Below the pieces are notes generated by a model. That model made no database searches. It saw nothing but the letters and a program-made list of their open reading frames with translations, and was not told the DNA's origin. 64,000 nt of DNA from positions 1-64,000 of the forward strand of contig JAPKFB010000006.1 of assembly GCA_028821775.1 (NCBI GenBank), in the 5' to 3' direction. This stretch comes from Roseibacillus sp. GTDB lineage: Bacteria; Verrucomicrobiota; Verrucomicrobiia; Verrucomicrobiales; Akkermansiaceae. Each line of letters opens with the position of its first letter. Positions within the stretch are counted from its first letter, which is position 1. This document shows, one piece after another, positions 23,992 through 33,452 of the stretch. Position numbers and translations under genes: made by a program.

Positions 23992-26301
23992 TTACTTGAA
24001 ATCCTTCTCGGTATAAGGGATCCCGTTGCGGCCCTTGGTCTTGGCTCGCGCAGCCTTGATGAACTCTTCTTCCACCAGCGCCGACCGATTGCTCCAGGCA
24101 TGGCGAATGTAGGTTGCGATGTCTGCAATGTCCTTGTCCTTAATGGTTGGGTTCATCGAGAGGCCAGGCATGGCCGCGGGCGGAGAGTAACGTTCCTGGG
24201 AGACCGTGATGGGTCCCATGAGGCCGTGCAGAAGGATGCGGGCGAGGCGCTCGGTCGAGCCGTTGACCCAGTCGGAGCCGTCAAGAGGAGGTCCCAGGTT
24301 GGGAAGTCCAGTGCCTTCCGCGCCGTGGCACCCGATGCAGGCTGCGCCGGTCAAATAGATCTTTTCACCACGTTGGTAGGAGGCGAGGTGTTCACCCTTG
24401 ATCTTGGGAGGTTCGATCTTGCGGTGTTTCTTGTTGATGGCGTCCTCGAGCCACTTGCTGAATTCCCTGTCGTTGTAGCGGCCATTGTTGACGCCGACAA
24501 AGACCGCTTCGCGATCCTTCAGTCCGGTGAAGGCCGCTGCTTTGACATGGGGATTATTGCCGTTGGCCAGCAGGGCGGCGACCAGGGCCTCGAGAGCCTT
24601 GCTGCCTCCTGTTTCGGCGAGGAGACGCGCTTGATAGAGGGAGGACTCCTTGCCGGCCTTGAAGGAGGCCGAGTCCTTGAGAAGGGTATTTTTGTCGTCG
24701 GCATTCAGCGACAAGGCGGCCATCAGGGCGGAAGCGGCGAGCTTGTCATGGCCGGAGTTGAGCAGAACGGGGATGTGATACGCTTCGAGAATGCCGAGGC
24801 CCTCGAGGCTCCACAAGGCATGGAGTTTAGCGACCGGGGTGCCCCGCTTGAGGATTTCTTCCAAGGGGTCGGCAAGGGAGGCGTCGCCGCGCTCGACGAT
24901 GAGACGTTGGGCTGTGTCGCGCCACCATCCGTTGGGATGGTTCAAATACTTCACGAGTTCCTTGGCGGAGAGATCCTCGAGTCTTGGTGTCGCGCCACGC
25001 GCCTTGTCCTTGTGACGGATGCGGTAAATTCGGCCGTGTCCGTTCCCGGGGCCGTCCAGCTTGCGGCTGAGAATCTGCTTGCGCAGGTAGCTGGTGACGT
25101 AGGTCTTGTGCTGGATGATGCCGTGATACATGTCGAGCAGGTAGAGGCTGCCATCGGGTGCGGTGTAGGCATTGACGGGGCGAAAGCGCTCATCGGTGGA
25201 GGCGAGAAACTCCTTTTCGCCGAGCGGGTGACTACCCATGAGTGATCCTGCGCCGTCCTTGATGCTGATGGCTTTGACGAGGTTGCCACAGGGTTCGGTG
25301 ACGAAGGCCCAGCCGTAGGAGTCGGCGGGGAAATTGTCGCCCCGATAAATGGCGAGACCGGATGCGCCGGTGGCATTGATGAGCTTGAAGGTCTTGGAGT
25401 CGATGGTGTTGCTGCCGAATCCGTTGAGCTTGTTGATGTAGCCGCGATTGACGCCCGGGTTGACCCGGATGGGCCAGACCTGGTTGTTGCCGATGCGTGC
25501 GGAGATACCATTCTTGATCTTGGCATTGCTGTTTCCGAAGACCGCATTGGGAAAGGTGTAGTCGCCTACCAGGAGGGTGCTGTTGCTGTTGTGGAAGAGG
25601 CGGCCGTAGTCGTCCCGGTCGATGCCCCACTGCCCACGGAAGTTGGTCTTTTCCATCACCCACTTGCCCGTGATTCTCTTGTAGCGTCGATCGGACTTGG
25701 CGTTGTAGATCCAGTTGTCGAGGCCGAAGACGAGGCTGTTGGCTTTGTGTTCCACATTGCCGCCTCGGGCGTAGTCCTTGTCGACCAAGACGCGCTTGCC
25801 TTTGGGTTTGTCGCCGTCACGGCCCTGGAAGAAGAGGCTCTCCTGGTTGGCCCAGAGGATGCCGTCGTCGAGGAGGTAGATGCTGCGAGGCAAGAGGAGT
25901 TTGTCCTGGAAGACGGTGCGCTTGTCGACAGCCCCGTCGTTGTCGGTGTCCTCAAGAATGACGATCCGTCCCTGGGGAATCTCTTCCCCTTTGCCCTCAA
26001 GGTCAGGCATGTAGCCGACGAGTTCGCACACCCACATTCGGCCGTTGCCGTCGAATTTGAGGATGGCGGGCATCTCGACCATCGGTTCGGCCGCCACCGG
26101 TTCGATCAGGTAGCCCGGTGCGAGCTCAAAGGTCTTGAGGGCCTCTGCGACCTTGAGGAAAGGTGCGGGGGGGATGGCGCTCTCGGGGACAAAGCTATCC
26201 ATTTTGTGTCCCTTGCGATCGCCCTTTTGGGCATGCAGGGGAGCGCTGAGGGCTAGCAGGGCGAGGGCGAGGGTGAGCGCGAGGCTCCGTTGCGATGACA
26301 T
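23992..26301 (-). CDS. PVC-type membrane-bound dehydrogenase-like protein with HEAT repeats and cytochrome c domain
   Basis: 769 residues, exported: signal peptide LALTLALALLALSAPLHAQ. The first 430 residues form a glucose/sorbosone-dehydrogenase-like beta propeller (KFDGNGRMWVCELVGYMP, ILEDTDNDGAVDKRTVF, VNAYTAPDGSLYLLDMYHG). Next come HEAT-like helices (about 440-600), then a c-type cytochrome with the haem motif CIGCH near residue 655 and a later Met (MPGLSMNPTIKD) as possible axial ligand. Such large families are a hallmark of Planctomycetes and Verrucomicrobia and probably oxidise sugars in the periplasm, passing electrons to the haem. Substrate unknown. Confidence 0.88.
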   Translation of the reverse strand: MSSQRSLALTLALALLALSAPLHAQKGDRKGHKMDSFVPESAIPPAPFLKVAEALKTFELAPGYLIEPVAAEPMVEMPAILKFDGNGRMWVCELVGYMPDLEGKGEEIPQGRIVILEDTDNDGAVDKRTVFQDKLLLPRSIYLLDDGILWANQESLFFQGRDGDKPKGKRVLVDKDYARGGNVEHKANSLVFGLDNWIYNAKSDRRYKRITGKWVMEKTNFRGQWGIDRDDYGRLFHNSNSTLLVGDYTFPNAVFGNSNAKIKNGISARIGNNQVWPIRVNPGVNRGYINKLNGFGSNTIDSKTFKLINATGASGLAIYRGDNFPADSYGWAFVTEPCGNLVKAISIKDGAGSLMGSHPLGEKEFLASTDERFRPVNAYTAPDGSLYLLDMYHGIIQHKTYVTSYLRKQILSRKLDGPGNGHGRIYRIRHKDKARGATPRLEDLSAKELVKYLNHPNGWWRDTAQRLIVERGDASLADPLEEILKRGTPVAKLHALWSLEGLGILEAYHIPVLLNSGHDKLAASALMAALSLNADDKNTLLKDSASFKAGKESSLYQARLLAETGGSKALEALVAALLANGNNPHVKAAAFTGLKDREAVFVGVNNGRYNDREFSKWLEDAINKKHRKIEPPKIKGEHLASYQRGEKIYLTGAACIGCHGAEGTGLPNLGPPLDGSDWVNGSTERLARILLHGLMGPITVSQERYSPPAAMPGLSMNPTIKDKDIADIATYIRHAWSNRSALVEEEFIKAARAKTKGRNGIPYTEKDFK

Positions 26302-26305
26302 GGTG

Positions 26306-26327
26306 CGGAGATTTACAAGAATCTCCG
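26306..26327. promoter_or_regulatory. Hairpin in the leader of the cytochrome gene
   Basis: CGGAGATT and AATCTCCG pair perfectly over eight bases around a six-base loop, starting four bases upstream of the cytochrome start codon on the minus strand. It covers the region where a ribosome-binding site should lie, so it could affect translation; it might instead mark the end of the mnmH-tatD transcript. Confidence 0.3.
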
Positions 26328-26352
26328 GTGAGATCTATCCAAAACCCCAAGA

Positions 26353-27156
26353 TCAGGAGCCGAAGAAGTTCTTGAAATTGTCGGCGAGGATGGCTGCGAG
26401 AGCGTCTCCCCCACAATCTCGGGTCTCCGCGAGCCCATTGAGGAGGGCGCCGAGGTTAGCGGGGTGGTTCAAGGGTATTCCCTCGGAGTCCGCGAGGGGG
26501 TGGGTTCGATGGGGGGCAGGAGGGAGCATGTCGGGAGCGTCGGTCTCCAGGAGAAGGCGATCGGCGGGGACCTTTCGGAAGGCGGCGCGGACGATCTCCT
26601 TCCGGGAATGGAGGAACTGACCGGAGAACGAAAAATAGGCGCCGAGAGGAGCAAGTTCGGTGACCAATTCGGCTGAACCGCCGAAGGAGTGCAGGAGAAA
26701 GCCGCGCGCGGGTCGGGGATTCCCGCGCAGGCATGTGAGGAGGGGGCCCCATGCCTGCAGGCAGTGAATCGAGAGCGGGAGGTTTCGTTCGGTTGCGAGA
26801 GCGAGTTGAGTGAGAAAGACATCCTCCTGAGCCGCAAAGTTGGGGTGCTGGATCCAGCGATCGAGGCCGCATTCGCCGAGGCCGGAGTGGGGGAAGTTGT
26901 CGAGGTGCCCGCGCAGGGTGGTGAGCCAATTGGAGCCGCGTGCGTCCAGCTTCCAGGGGTGGAGACCAAAGGAGGGTTGCACAAATCCCGGGAAGCGCTT
27001 GGCGAGATCCGCGACCTGCGGCCAATCATCCTGAGAGGTGCCATTGACAACGCATCGTTCGATCCCAGTTTCCCGCATGGCGGACACGATCACTTCGAGA
27101 TGAGGCGCGAGTCGAGCATCGTGAAGGTGATTGTGAGCGTCGAAGAGCGGCGTCAT
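26353..27156 (-). CDS. TatD-family metal-dependent hydrolase
   Basis: 267 residues of the TatD amidohydrolase family, often nucleases acting in DNA repair or turnover. Metal ligands visible: FDAHNHLHD at the N-terminus (HxH), GECGLD (Glu near 93), SIHCLQ (His near 129), LLHSFGG (His near 155) and LLETDAPDM (Asp near 204). Its ATG overlaps the stop of mnmH by four bases, so the two are translated together. The exact substrate cannot be read from the sequence. Confidence 0.9.
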   Translation of the reverse strand: MTPLFDAHNHLHDARLAPHLEVIVSAMRETGIERCVVNGTSQDDWPQVADLAKRFPGFVQPSFGLHPWKLDARGSNWLTTLRGHLDNFPHSGLGECGLDRWIQHPNFAAQEDVFLTQLALATERNLPLSIHCLQAWGPLLTCLRGNPRPARGFLLHSFGGSAELVTELAPLGAYFSFSGQFLHSRKEIVRAAFRKVPADRLLLETDAPDMLPPAPHRTHPLADSEGIPLNHPANLGALLNGLAETRDCGGDALAAILADNFKNFFGS

Positions 27157-28223
27157 CGAAGCGGAGCGCCTTCTGTGTCGTTGAGTTCGCGTGCAGCCTG
27201 CGCGTAGCTCGCAGCGGAACAGTCGTGCAGCGCAAGTTGTCGGGAAGGCACCTGATAATTCGAGTCCGGGGATCCTGGTCGACGGTAGCAGAGGTCGTAG
27301 TGATCCTTGAGAATGGAGGCGACAAACGCGGGCCAGATCCTGGAAGTGATTTGCGCTTGCCAGGCGTCCACTTGTTTGTGCCCGCGAAGCTGGCGAAGAT
27401 TGTCGAGAATGGAGGCCAGGGTGTCGGGGTCGCGGGGAAAGTGTTCGTAGTCTTCGAGGAGGAGTTTGACCCGCTCGGCAGCCGGGAGGGTGAGCTCGAT
27501 GACCGAGGCTTCAGAAAACTTTTGCCACAAGGCCGGGGGGATGTAGGCGCTCCCGATGCGGTTCGATTCGGCCTCGGCGAAGATGGGACGCCGGGGGTTG
27601 ATGGTGGAAAGGGACATGTGGAGGAGGGACTCGAAACGCCTCTGGTTTGGCTGTTCTCCCTGGGAGCCCAGGAGTGACCCCCGGTGATTGGCGAGGGCCT
27701 CCAGGTCGATGACCTGTGCTCCGAGCTCGCGAAGAGAGTCGAGGAGGCGGGTCTTTCCGGTTCCGGTGAGCCCGGCAATGATGCGGAACTGCAGGTTTTG
27801 CTCGCTGATCTGGCGTGGCAAGTCGTCCATGACAAAGCGCCGCCAGGCCTTGTATCCTCCCTCGAGGACGCGAGCGCGCCAGCCAATCGATCTCATGACG
27901 GTGGCAAAAGAGTGGGAGCGCATGCCGCCGCGCCAGCAGTAGAGGAGGGGGTTCCATTTGGGGGGGCGATCGGCGAGATAACCTTCCAAGTGTCTGGCAA
28001 TCGAGGTGCTGACATGGCGGGCCCCGAGGCGCCGTCCCTCGAAGGAGGCCGTCTTGTAGATGGTGCCGACTTCGATGCGCTGCTCATCATTGAGGACCGG
28101 AAGATTGATGGCCCCCGGGAGATGATCTTCCGCGAACTCGAGGGGAGTGCGCACATCGATGATCTCGTCGAACTCAGAGAGATCGATGGGCAGGGAGACA
28201 GATTCCATGCGGTCTAGAGACAT
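27153..28223 (-). CDS. mnmH: tRNA 2-selenouridine synthase MnmH (SelU)
   Basis: 356 residues. MnmH replaces sulfur by selenium in the 2-thiouridine of the tRNA wobble base, using geranylated tRNA as intermediate. N-terminal rhodanese domain with IIDVRTPLEFAEDHLPGA and the catalytic Cys in LLYCWRGGMRS (about residue 94); then a P-loop domain with GLTGTGKTRLL (about 148). Overlaps tatD by ATGA. Presence suggests that the organism uses selenophosphate; selD was not seen in the window. Confidence 0.93.
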   Translation of the reverse strand: MSLDRMESVSLPIDLSEFDEIIDVRTPLEFAEDHLPGAINLPVLNDEQRIEVGTIYKTASFEGRRLGARHVSTSIARHLEGYLADRPPKWNPLLYCWRGGMRSHSFATVMRSIGWRARVLEGGYKAWRRFVMDDLPRQISEQNLQFRIIAGLTGTGKTRLLDSLRELGAQVIDLEALANHRGSLLGSQGEQPNQRRFESLLHMSLSTINPRRPIFAEAESNRIGSAYIPPALWQKFSEASVIELTLPAAERVKLLLEDYEHFPRDPDTLASILDNLRQLRGHKQVDAWQAQITSRIWPAFVASILKDHYDLCYRRPGSPDSNYQVPSRQLALHDCSAASYAQAARELNDTEGAPLR

Positions 28224-28271
28224 TGGTATTGGCGCGGCTTCCCGCGAAGAATGCCTCGCCCCCGCGCAGGA

Positions 28272-28727
28272 TCAAGCGGCTTCCACCACGAGACTGATCT
28301 CAACACTGGCATTGAGCGGGAGGGCCGCCACTCCCACTGCGATGCGGGAGTGTTTTCCGCGCGCTCCGAAGATTTCTAATAACAGATCGGAGGCTCCATT
28401 GATCACCTTGGGGTGATCGTAGAAATCGGGTTCGGAGCTCACGAATCCTTGCAAGGAAACGATGCGGGCGACGTGATCGAGGCTGCCGAGTTCCTGCCGC
28501 ACGATGGCGAGTCGATTGAGAATGATCATCCGGGCGGCCTCTTGAGCGGCTTCCACGGATTGATCGGTGGGAACTTTGCCAGTGACTTTGGTTTCGCCGT
28601 CAAAGGGGAGTCCGCCGGAGAGGTGGAGAAGGTTGCCGCTGCGGACACAGTTGACATAGGAAGCAACTGGGGCGGGAACTTCGGGGAGAGTGAGGCCGAG
28701 TTCGGAAAGGCGGGCGTCAATGGACAT
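28272..28727 (-). CDS. RidA/YjgF-family protein
   Basis: 151 residues of the RidA/YjgF/UK114 family, in the longer subgroup. Members deaminate reactive enamines and imines or act as stress chaperones. Seen: VRSGNLLHLSGGLPFDG near residue 28, and the C-terminal HSRIAVGVAALPLNASVEI. The arginine that binds the substrate carboxylate in true RidA (usually in a C-terminal PxRxxxG motif) appears replaced, so the enzyme activity is unsure. 48 bp upstream of mnmH, same strand. Confidence 0.88.
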   Translation of the reverse strand: MSIDARLSELGLTLPEVPAPVASYVNCVRSGNLLHLSGGLPFDGETKVTGKVPTDQSVEAAQEAARMIILNRLAIVRQELGSLDHVARIVSLQGFVSSEPDFYDHPKVINGASDLLLEIFGARGKHSRIAVGVAALPLNASVEISLVVEAA

Positions 28728-28778
28728 GATCTATGGAGAAAGTGGGGAAGTGGAAGAGGGGAGAAAGAAGGAAAACTC

Positions 28779-29813
28779 CTATTTTCCGAATTCACCGGTG
28801 ATGAGGGCGAGGTGGAGGAGGCCGCTCTTGGTGAGGGAGGCGCGGCGTCCGGTGCCGGTGAGTCGGCTGAGGGTGAAGTATTCGTGGCGCGATTGGGTGG
28901 TGCGGACGTAAGTGACGAGAGGCTTGCTCACCTCCCGTTGGCTGGGAGCGATCGCGAGCGGGAAGCCGGAGGGACTGAACGAGATTTCCCAGGAAGGGCT
29001 TGGACGGTTGTGGTCGCCCTTGCGGAGCCACGGATAGCGCTTGGCAAGTTCGAGGACCCCTCGGCGGGGGCTCGTGACCTTGAAGTAAGTGGCCGTTTGT
29101 TCCAGAAAGGAAGGAATGGTGATCCGGGGGTCCTTGTGGTGGGTGATGAGGAGGGTGGCGATGTCCAATCCGGAGAGATTCATTCCATTGTGAAGGCCAT
29201 GCTTGTTGTCGGCACCAAACTTCATGCGGTGCCAGTCATCGAATCGGAGTGAGAGGAGGATATTGAGTTCAACGTGCACGTGTGCCCGACTCCGAGTGAT
29301 CCCGACGCCGGTGTAGCCCATTTTGGCGATCGCTTGACCCGCGAGGACGCGTTGCCCGAGTTTAACGGAGATGGTGCTGAGATGCGCGTAGAGGCTGAAG
29401 AAGGGGCCGTCTCCCCAGTTGTGTTCCACCACGACGTATTTGCCGTAGTTGCTCGCGCCTGAACTGGGTTGGACATAGGCAACGTTCCCAATCGCAAGGG
29501 CCCGCACCTCATCGAGAGGGCGGCCAGCTGAGTCGCGCTTGACAGGGCGAATGTCGATGCCTTCGTGGAAGCGGGTCCCTACCACGCCTGCCTCAGTGCG
29601 TTTGATGTTCCGGACGAATCCATAACCGCCACCCTGCCAGGGCTTCGAGGCCTCGCCTTCAAAGATCCGGTTGACGTACATGTAAAACTTATCCGGACGG
29701 CCCTCGAGGATGGCCTGGTTTTCGGTGGGAAGGCGCAGCTTGAGCGGTTGAGCGGAGGACTGGGCGGTGAGTGCAAGCGCCCAGAGGCAGAGGAGGAAGA
29801 GGCGAGAGATCAC
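28779..29813 (-). CDS. M23-family peptidoglycan endopeptidase
   Basis: 344 residues with a signal peptide (LFLLCLWALALTAQSSA). The LytM-type zinc site is complete: FHEGIDI (His and Asp ligands near residue 82), SLYAHL and RAHVHVEL (final His). It cuts peptide cross-links of the cell wall in the periplasm, or serves as an adaptor if inactive, but the ligands look intact. The C-terminal 130 residues form a second domain with no match that I know. GTG start at 29813 overlaps the stop of the upstream gene (GTGA), so translation is coupled. Confidence 0.9.
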   Translation of the reverse strand: MISRLFLLCLWALALTAQSSAQPLKLRLPTENQAILEGRPDKFYMYVNRIFEGEASKPWQGGGYGFVRNIKRTEAGVVGTRFHEGIDIRPVKRDSAGRPLDEVRALAIGNVAYVQPSSGASNYGKYVVVEHNWGDGPFFSLYAHLSTISVKLGQRVLAGQAIAKMGYTGVGITRSRAHVHVELNILLSLRFDDWHRMKFGADNKHGLHNGMNLSGLDIATLLITHHKDPRITIPSFLEQTATYFKVTSPRRGVLELAKRYPWLRKGDHNRPSPSWEISFSPSGFPLAIAPSQREVSKPLVTYVRTTQSRHEYFTLSRLTGTGRRASLTKSGLLHLALITGEFGK

Positions 29814-30316
29814 TTTTTCTTCTTCTTTTCGTCCTTGAGCCGCTTCTTCCAGGATTTGACATCTTCTCCAATACGCGGGCGATGTTGATCAGCCAAGTGG
29901 ACTTCCTTGAGGGCGATTCGCTTCCAGATCACGATCAGTGCGTCGTCAACCGGGTCGATGACCACGGCATCACGGACTTGTCCGTTGACCACGGAGAGGA
30001 GGAGTTTGCCTCGCTCTGCAGTGCTCAGAGAATTGAGGCGACCAGCTGCGGTTTTGTTGAGCTGGAAAATCATTCCGTAGCTGTTGCCGTCGTCCGAGGG
30101 AAACGGGCGAAAGGCAATGATGTCCTTGGTGCTGATCTCGGGAGACTTGCGGTAGAAGACCTCCTTGCCCGAAGTCAGCTGTTTGAACGCTTTGCGTTCA
30201 CCAGCAGAGGCTTCCAAATGGAAGGTCACGGTGAGGTCTGGCGCTTTCTTCCCACCGGCCATGAGGGCACCCGGGAGGAGTGCTACGACGAGCGCGATTG
30301 CGAGGGATCTGGGCAT
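29810..30316 (-). CDS. Hypothetical secreted protein with lysine-rich C-terminus
   Basis: 168 residues. Signal peptide SLAIALVVALLPGALMAGG, then a compact alpha/beta domain (VTFHLEASAGERKAFKQL, GMIFQLNKTAAGRLNSLS) resembling small secreted domains with no named function. The tail is strongly basic (SWKKRLKDEKKKKK). It lies 5 bp downstream of transaldolase and overlaps the M23 peptidase by four bases, so it probably acts in the envelope with that enzyme. Confidence 0.75.
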   Translation of the reverse strand: MPRSLAIALVVALLPGALMAGGKKAPDLTVTFHLEASAGERKAFKQLTSGKEVFYRKSPEISTKDIIAFRPFPSDDGNSYGMIFQLNKTAAGRLNSLSTAERGKLLLSVVNGQVRDAVVIDPVDDALIVIWKRIALKEVHLADQHRPRIGEDVKSWKKRLKDEKKKKK

Positions 30317-30321
30317 AGGAG

Positions 30322-31284
30322 TTATCCAAGCATCGAATGGACGAGTGCTTCAAGCTTAACAATATCCGCAGCGAAGGCCCGAATTCCCTGGGCAGTCTTT
30401 TCGATCGCCATGGCATTCTCGTTCTGCTGGTAGCGAAAGGCTTTTTCGTCGATTTCCAGGCGCTCAAGGTCACTCTTGGAAGCCTCGCAAGGGTCGAGTT
30501 TTCGGGGCACGGGGGCGTCATTCCCTTGAAGTTCCTCCAGTAAGTTGGGTGAGATGGTGAGCAAGTCGCAACCCGCCAATTCGAGGATTTGGCCCGAGTT
30601 TCGGAAGGAGGCGCCCATAACCTCTGTGGGGTAGTCAAACTTCTTATAATATTGGTAGATCTCCTGCACGGATTGCACTCCGGGATCATCGGCCCCCTGA
30701 TAATCGATGCCGGTCTCAGCTTTGTACCAATCGTAGATACGGCCGACGAAGGGCGAGATGAGTTGCACGCGGGCGTCGGCGCAGGCGGCGGCCTGGGTGA
30801 GAGAGAAGAGGAGGGTGAGGTTACAATGGATTCCTTCCTTCTCCAGGATTTCTGCGGCGCGGATCCCCTCCCAGGTTGAAGCGATCTTGATGAGGACGCG
30901 GTTTCGATCGATGCCATCCTTTTCGTAAAGAGAGATCAGTTCGCGCGCTTTGGCGACGGAGCCCTCGACATCGAATGAGAGTCGGGCATCAGTCTCGGTC
31001 GAGACACGCCCGGGGATGATCTTGAGGATCTCACTACCGAAGAGAATGAGGATTTGATCGATGATGGAATCCACGAGGGCGTTTCCTGCGAGCGCAGAGT
31101 TGGCGTGATCCTGCACGGCCTTCTCAGCCAAGTGGCGATACTCCTCCTTGGTGATCGATTTTAGAATCAGAGAGGGATTGGTGGTGGCATCCTGGGGCTC
31201 ATACTCGCGCATGAGTTGGAAGTCTCCGGTGTCTGCGACGACCGTGGTGAATTGCTTTAGTTGGTCAAGCTGGCTGATGCTCAC
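30322..31284 (-). CDS. tal: Transaldolase
   Basis: 320 residues from GTG 31284 ([19 protein letters not shown] is the normal N-terminus of class 1 transaldolase); a TTG further upstream would add 11 residues without family support. It transfers a dihydroxyacetone unit between sugar phosphates in the pentose phosphate pathway. The [10 protein letters not shown] motif is near residue 33 and the Schiff-base lysine is in [16 protein letters not shown] (about 132). Its start overlaps the stop of a small membrane protein gene by GTGA. Confidence 0.96.
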   Translation of the reverse strand: MSISQLDQLKQFTTVVADTGDFQLMREYEPQDATTNPSLILKSITKEEYRHLAEKAVQDHANSALAGNALVDSIIDQILILFGSEILKIIPGRVSTETDARLSFDVEGSVAKARELISLYEKDGIDRNRVLIKIASTWEGIRAAEILEKEGIHCNLTLLFSLTQAAACADARVQLISPFVGRIYDWYKAETGIDYQGADDPGVQSVQEIYQYYKKFDYPTEVMGASFRNSGQILELAGCDLLTISPNLLEELQGNDAPVPRKLDPCEASKSDLERLEIDEKAFRYQQNENAMAIEKTAQGIRAFAADIVKLEALVHSMLG

Positions 31285-31547
31285 GCCTGAGTTTCTGCGA
31301 TAATGTGCGAGGAGCAAGTCAGGAGATTCACTTCCTTCGGAAGATCCTCGCAGTGCCCGAGATAGGTGAGGAGGAGAATGAAGAGAAGGACCAGAACGGC
31401 CAAGGCGAACACCGGCATGGAGATGACCACGCTGGTGATGACGGAGTTTCGCTGCTGCTCTTCCAGACGGGCCTGGGCATCGGGACTAAGTTGGGCGTGG
31501 AGATTCCAACGATATTCGGGATGAATCCTTAGGATTTGTGTTGGCAC
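31281..31547 (-). CDS. Small single-span membrane protein (88 aa)
   Basis: A GTG at 31547 opens 88 codons: a short hydrophilic start ([16 protein letters not shown]), a charged helix ([14 protein letters not shown]), one long membrane helix ([19 protein letters not shown]), and a Cys-containing tail. The stop overlaps the transaldolase GTG by four bases (GTGA), which supports both starts. It faces the Gfo/Idh gene with 57 bp between them. A longer frame extends into that gene and is not believed. Function unknown. Confidence 0.55.
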   Translation of the reverse strand: MPTQILRIHPEYRWNLHAQLSPDAQARLEEQQRNSVITSVVISMPVFALAVLVLLFILLLTYLGHCEDLPKEVNLLTCSSHIIAETQA

Positions 31548-31604
31548 GAAATCAGGCGCTGGGCGGGACTTGCCGGATGGGTCTGATTTTGCGAGAAACA
31601 CGGG

Positions 31605-32570
31605 ATGGAAATTCGTGTGGGGGTAGCTGGGGCTGGGGCCATGGGCCGAAATCATGCCCGGGTCTACGGCCTGATAGAGGGCGCAAGCTTGGAGGCTATT
31701 TTTGACACCGATGCGGAAAGAGCCAAGGCCGTGGCGTTGGAATTTGGGGGTGAAGTGGTCGAATCCCTGGAGGCCCTGGCTGCGCGCTGCGATGCGGTGA
31801 GCGTGGCTGTGCCCACCAACCGTCACCTCGAGGTGGGTGGGAAGCTCCTCAGCCTGGGGGTCAATGTTCTGGTCGAAAAGCCGATCGCCCGAAATGAGGA
31901 GGAAGCGTCAGAGTTGCTACGAATTGCGGGTGAGGCGAAGCGAGTTCTTCAAATCGGGCACATTGAACGCTTCAATCCGGTCTTACAGCAACTGGAGCAT
32001 CGTCTCAACCGGCCGCGCTTCATCGAGGCCCATAGGCTCTCTTCCTTTCCGAACCGCAGTCTCGATATCGGGGTCGTGCTCGATCTCATGATTCACGATC
32101 TCGAGGTGATTCTTCATCTCGTGCGTTCTCCGGTCTCGACCATTGATGCGGTGGGAGTTGCGGTTCTTTCCAAGCACGAAGATATTGCCAATGCGCGCCT
32201 GCGATTCGAGAATGGTTGTGTCGCCAATATCACGGCCAGTCGCATCAGCCCGGAAAAGATGCGCAAGATCCGCGTCTTCCAAGAGGACGGCTATCTCTCA
32301 CTCGATTACCAGGAACAGAAGGGAAAGATGTTCTGGATCGAGTCCGGTGGCATTCGGCAAGCCGAGGTTGAGATCAATCCAGCGGAACCACTCATGGCGG
32401 AGCTCACGGCCTTCGTCGAAGCGGTGCGTGAACAGGGAGAGCCAACCGTGACAGGCCAGCAGGGGGCCGCGGCGCTGGAAGTAGCCCTTGAGATCACGCG
32501 GCGCATTCATACCGATTCCGAGAAATTTGGAATCGGGCGCATGGACGAGGCCACTGCGGCAGAGGAATAA
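31605..32570 (+). CDS. Gfo/Idh/MocA-family oxidoreductase
   Basis: 321 residues. N-terminal Rossmann fold with GVAGAGAMGRNHARVY (NAD(P) binding) and the family hallmark VLVEKPIARNEEEA near residue 88; the C-terminal alpha/beta domain begins about 125. The likely catalytic segment is VLDLMIHDLEVILHL (DxxxHD). These enzymes oxidise or reduce sugars and sugar-nucleotides; members of this type are often near lipid A or cell-wall genes, but no such gene is adjacent here. Substrate not readable. Confidence 0.88.
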   Translation: MEIRVGVAGAGAMGRNHARVYGLIEGASLEAIFDTDAERAKAVALEFGGEVVESLEALAARCDAVSVAVPTNRHLEVGGKLLSLGVNVLVEKPIARNEEEASELLRIAGEAKRVLQIGHIERFNPVLQQLEHRLNRPRFIEAHRLSSFPNRSLDIGVVLDLMIHDLEVILHLVRSPVSTIDAVGVAVLSKHEDIANARLRFENGCVANITASRISPEKMRKIRVFQEDGYLSLDYQEQKGKMFWIESGGIRQAEVEINPAEPLMAELTAFVEAVREQGEPTVTGQQGAAALEVALEITRRIHTDSEKFGIGRMDEATAAEE

Positions 32571-32593
32571 AAAAAACCGCCGGGAACCAGGCG
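32568..32593 (-). terminator. Possible intrinsic terminator of the pilT transcript
   Basis: On the minus strand, CGCC and GGCG (32593-32578) form a short GC stem with an eight-base loop followed by a run of eight T residues (complement of the A tract at 32569-32576). The stem is only four pairs, so the call rests mainly on the T tract. Confidence 0.4.
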
Positions 32594-32603
32594 CGCCCTG
32601 CTT

Positions 32604-33422
32604 TTAGTTTCGGGGGAGGGATTTTTCGAAGGGGTCTTCCTCTCCGTCGGGCGCAGGCTTGGGAATGATGACTGGCTCGGGCTCGGGAATATTGGGTGGG
32701 TCGGGTTCGGGCTCAGGTTCGGGAGGGGCGCTGGCCCGGTCGTAGTGCTCGACAATGCGATCCTGTGCTTCCCGTTCGATCAAGCGTGCGCCGGAGAGGA
32801 GGGTGGCGAGAGACTTCGCTTGCGTGATTTCGAGATCGGTCGGCATCTCATCCTCCTCGTCTTCCTGGGCAGGTGGTGAGATGACCATGTTGGGAATGAG
32901 TTTCTCGAGACCGGGAGAAACGTCCTTGTTGATGATATGGCGAATGACGATCGAGGAACCTGCGGCCCGGCCGCTGAAAATCCTGGGGATCTTGCCTTCT
33001 TCCAAGGCGTTGAGGCCGTCAGTTTCATCGAAGATGCCGAGGGTCCGGCAATGCTGGTAGTTGCGCAGGAGACCTTCCCGGATCAGGGTTTCTCGAGGGT
33101 CAGTATAAGTCTGGCCCATTTCGGCGGTGGGAAAGAGTGCGCCGTTGCCCTTTCCGTGGAACACCTTCTGGAGGACTTCGCCAGGTTCCTTCTTGAGCTT
33201 CGAATCGGCGAGGTGGAGGAAGAACATCGATTTGAAGAGGGCTGCTTGAGCGTCCTCGGGAGTAATTTGTTCAAAGGAGGACGTTTCGCTTGCGAGGACG
33301 CGTAGTTCGCGCACCACTAGGCGATCGGTCTTCTGCCGCCCCCAGAGTTTCATCCCAACGATGAGGATGACAAGGGCCACCGCGGCCATGAAAAGATAGC
33401 GTAGTAGATCGCTGACAGACAT
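32604..33422 (-). CDS. Hypothetical membrane-anchored protein
   Basis: 272 residues. One N-terminal membrane helix (YLFMAAVALVILIVGMKLWG), a helical body (about 35-200), and a Pro/Glu repeat-like tail (PEPEPEPDPPNIPEPEP) that would span cell-wall distance or bind SH3-like partners. It is last in a three-gene unit with pilT, 30 bp downstream of it, so a part in twitching motility or its envelope anchoring is possible. No family recognised. Confidence 0.7.
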   Translation of the reverse strand: MSVSDLLRYLFMAAVALVILIVGMKLWGRQKTDRLVVRELRVLASETSSFEQITPEDAQAALFKSMFFLHLADSKLKKEPGEVLQKVFHGKGNGALFPTAEMGQTYTDPRETLIREGLLRNYQHCRTLGIFDETDGLNALEEGKIPRIFSGRAAGSSIVIRHIINKDVSPGLEKLIPNMVISPPAQEDEEDEMPTDLEITQAKSLATLLSGARLIEREAQDRIVEHYDRASAPPEPEPEPDPPNIPEPEPVIIPKPAPDGEEDPFEKSLPRN

Positions 33423-33452
33423 GGGCCGAGGCTAGCGGGAGCTGGCTGAGGC

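Noticed and set aside
31548..31826. N-terminal extension of the small membrane protein into the oxidoreductase gene
   Set aside because: The extra sequence is antisense to the well-supported Gfo/Idh gene.
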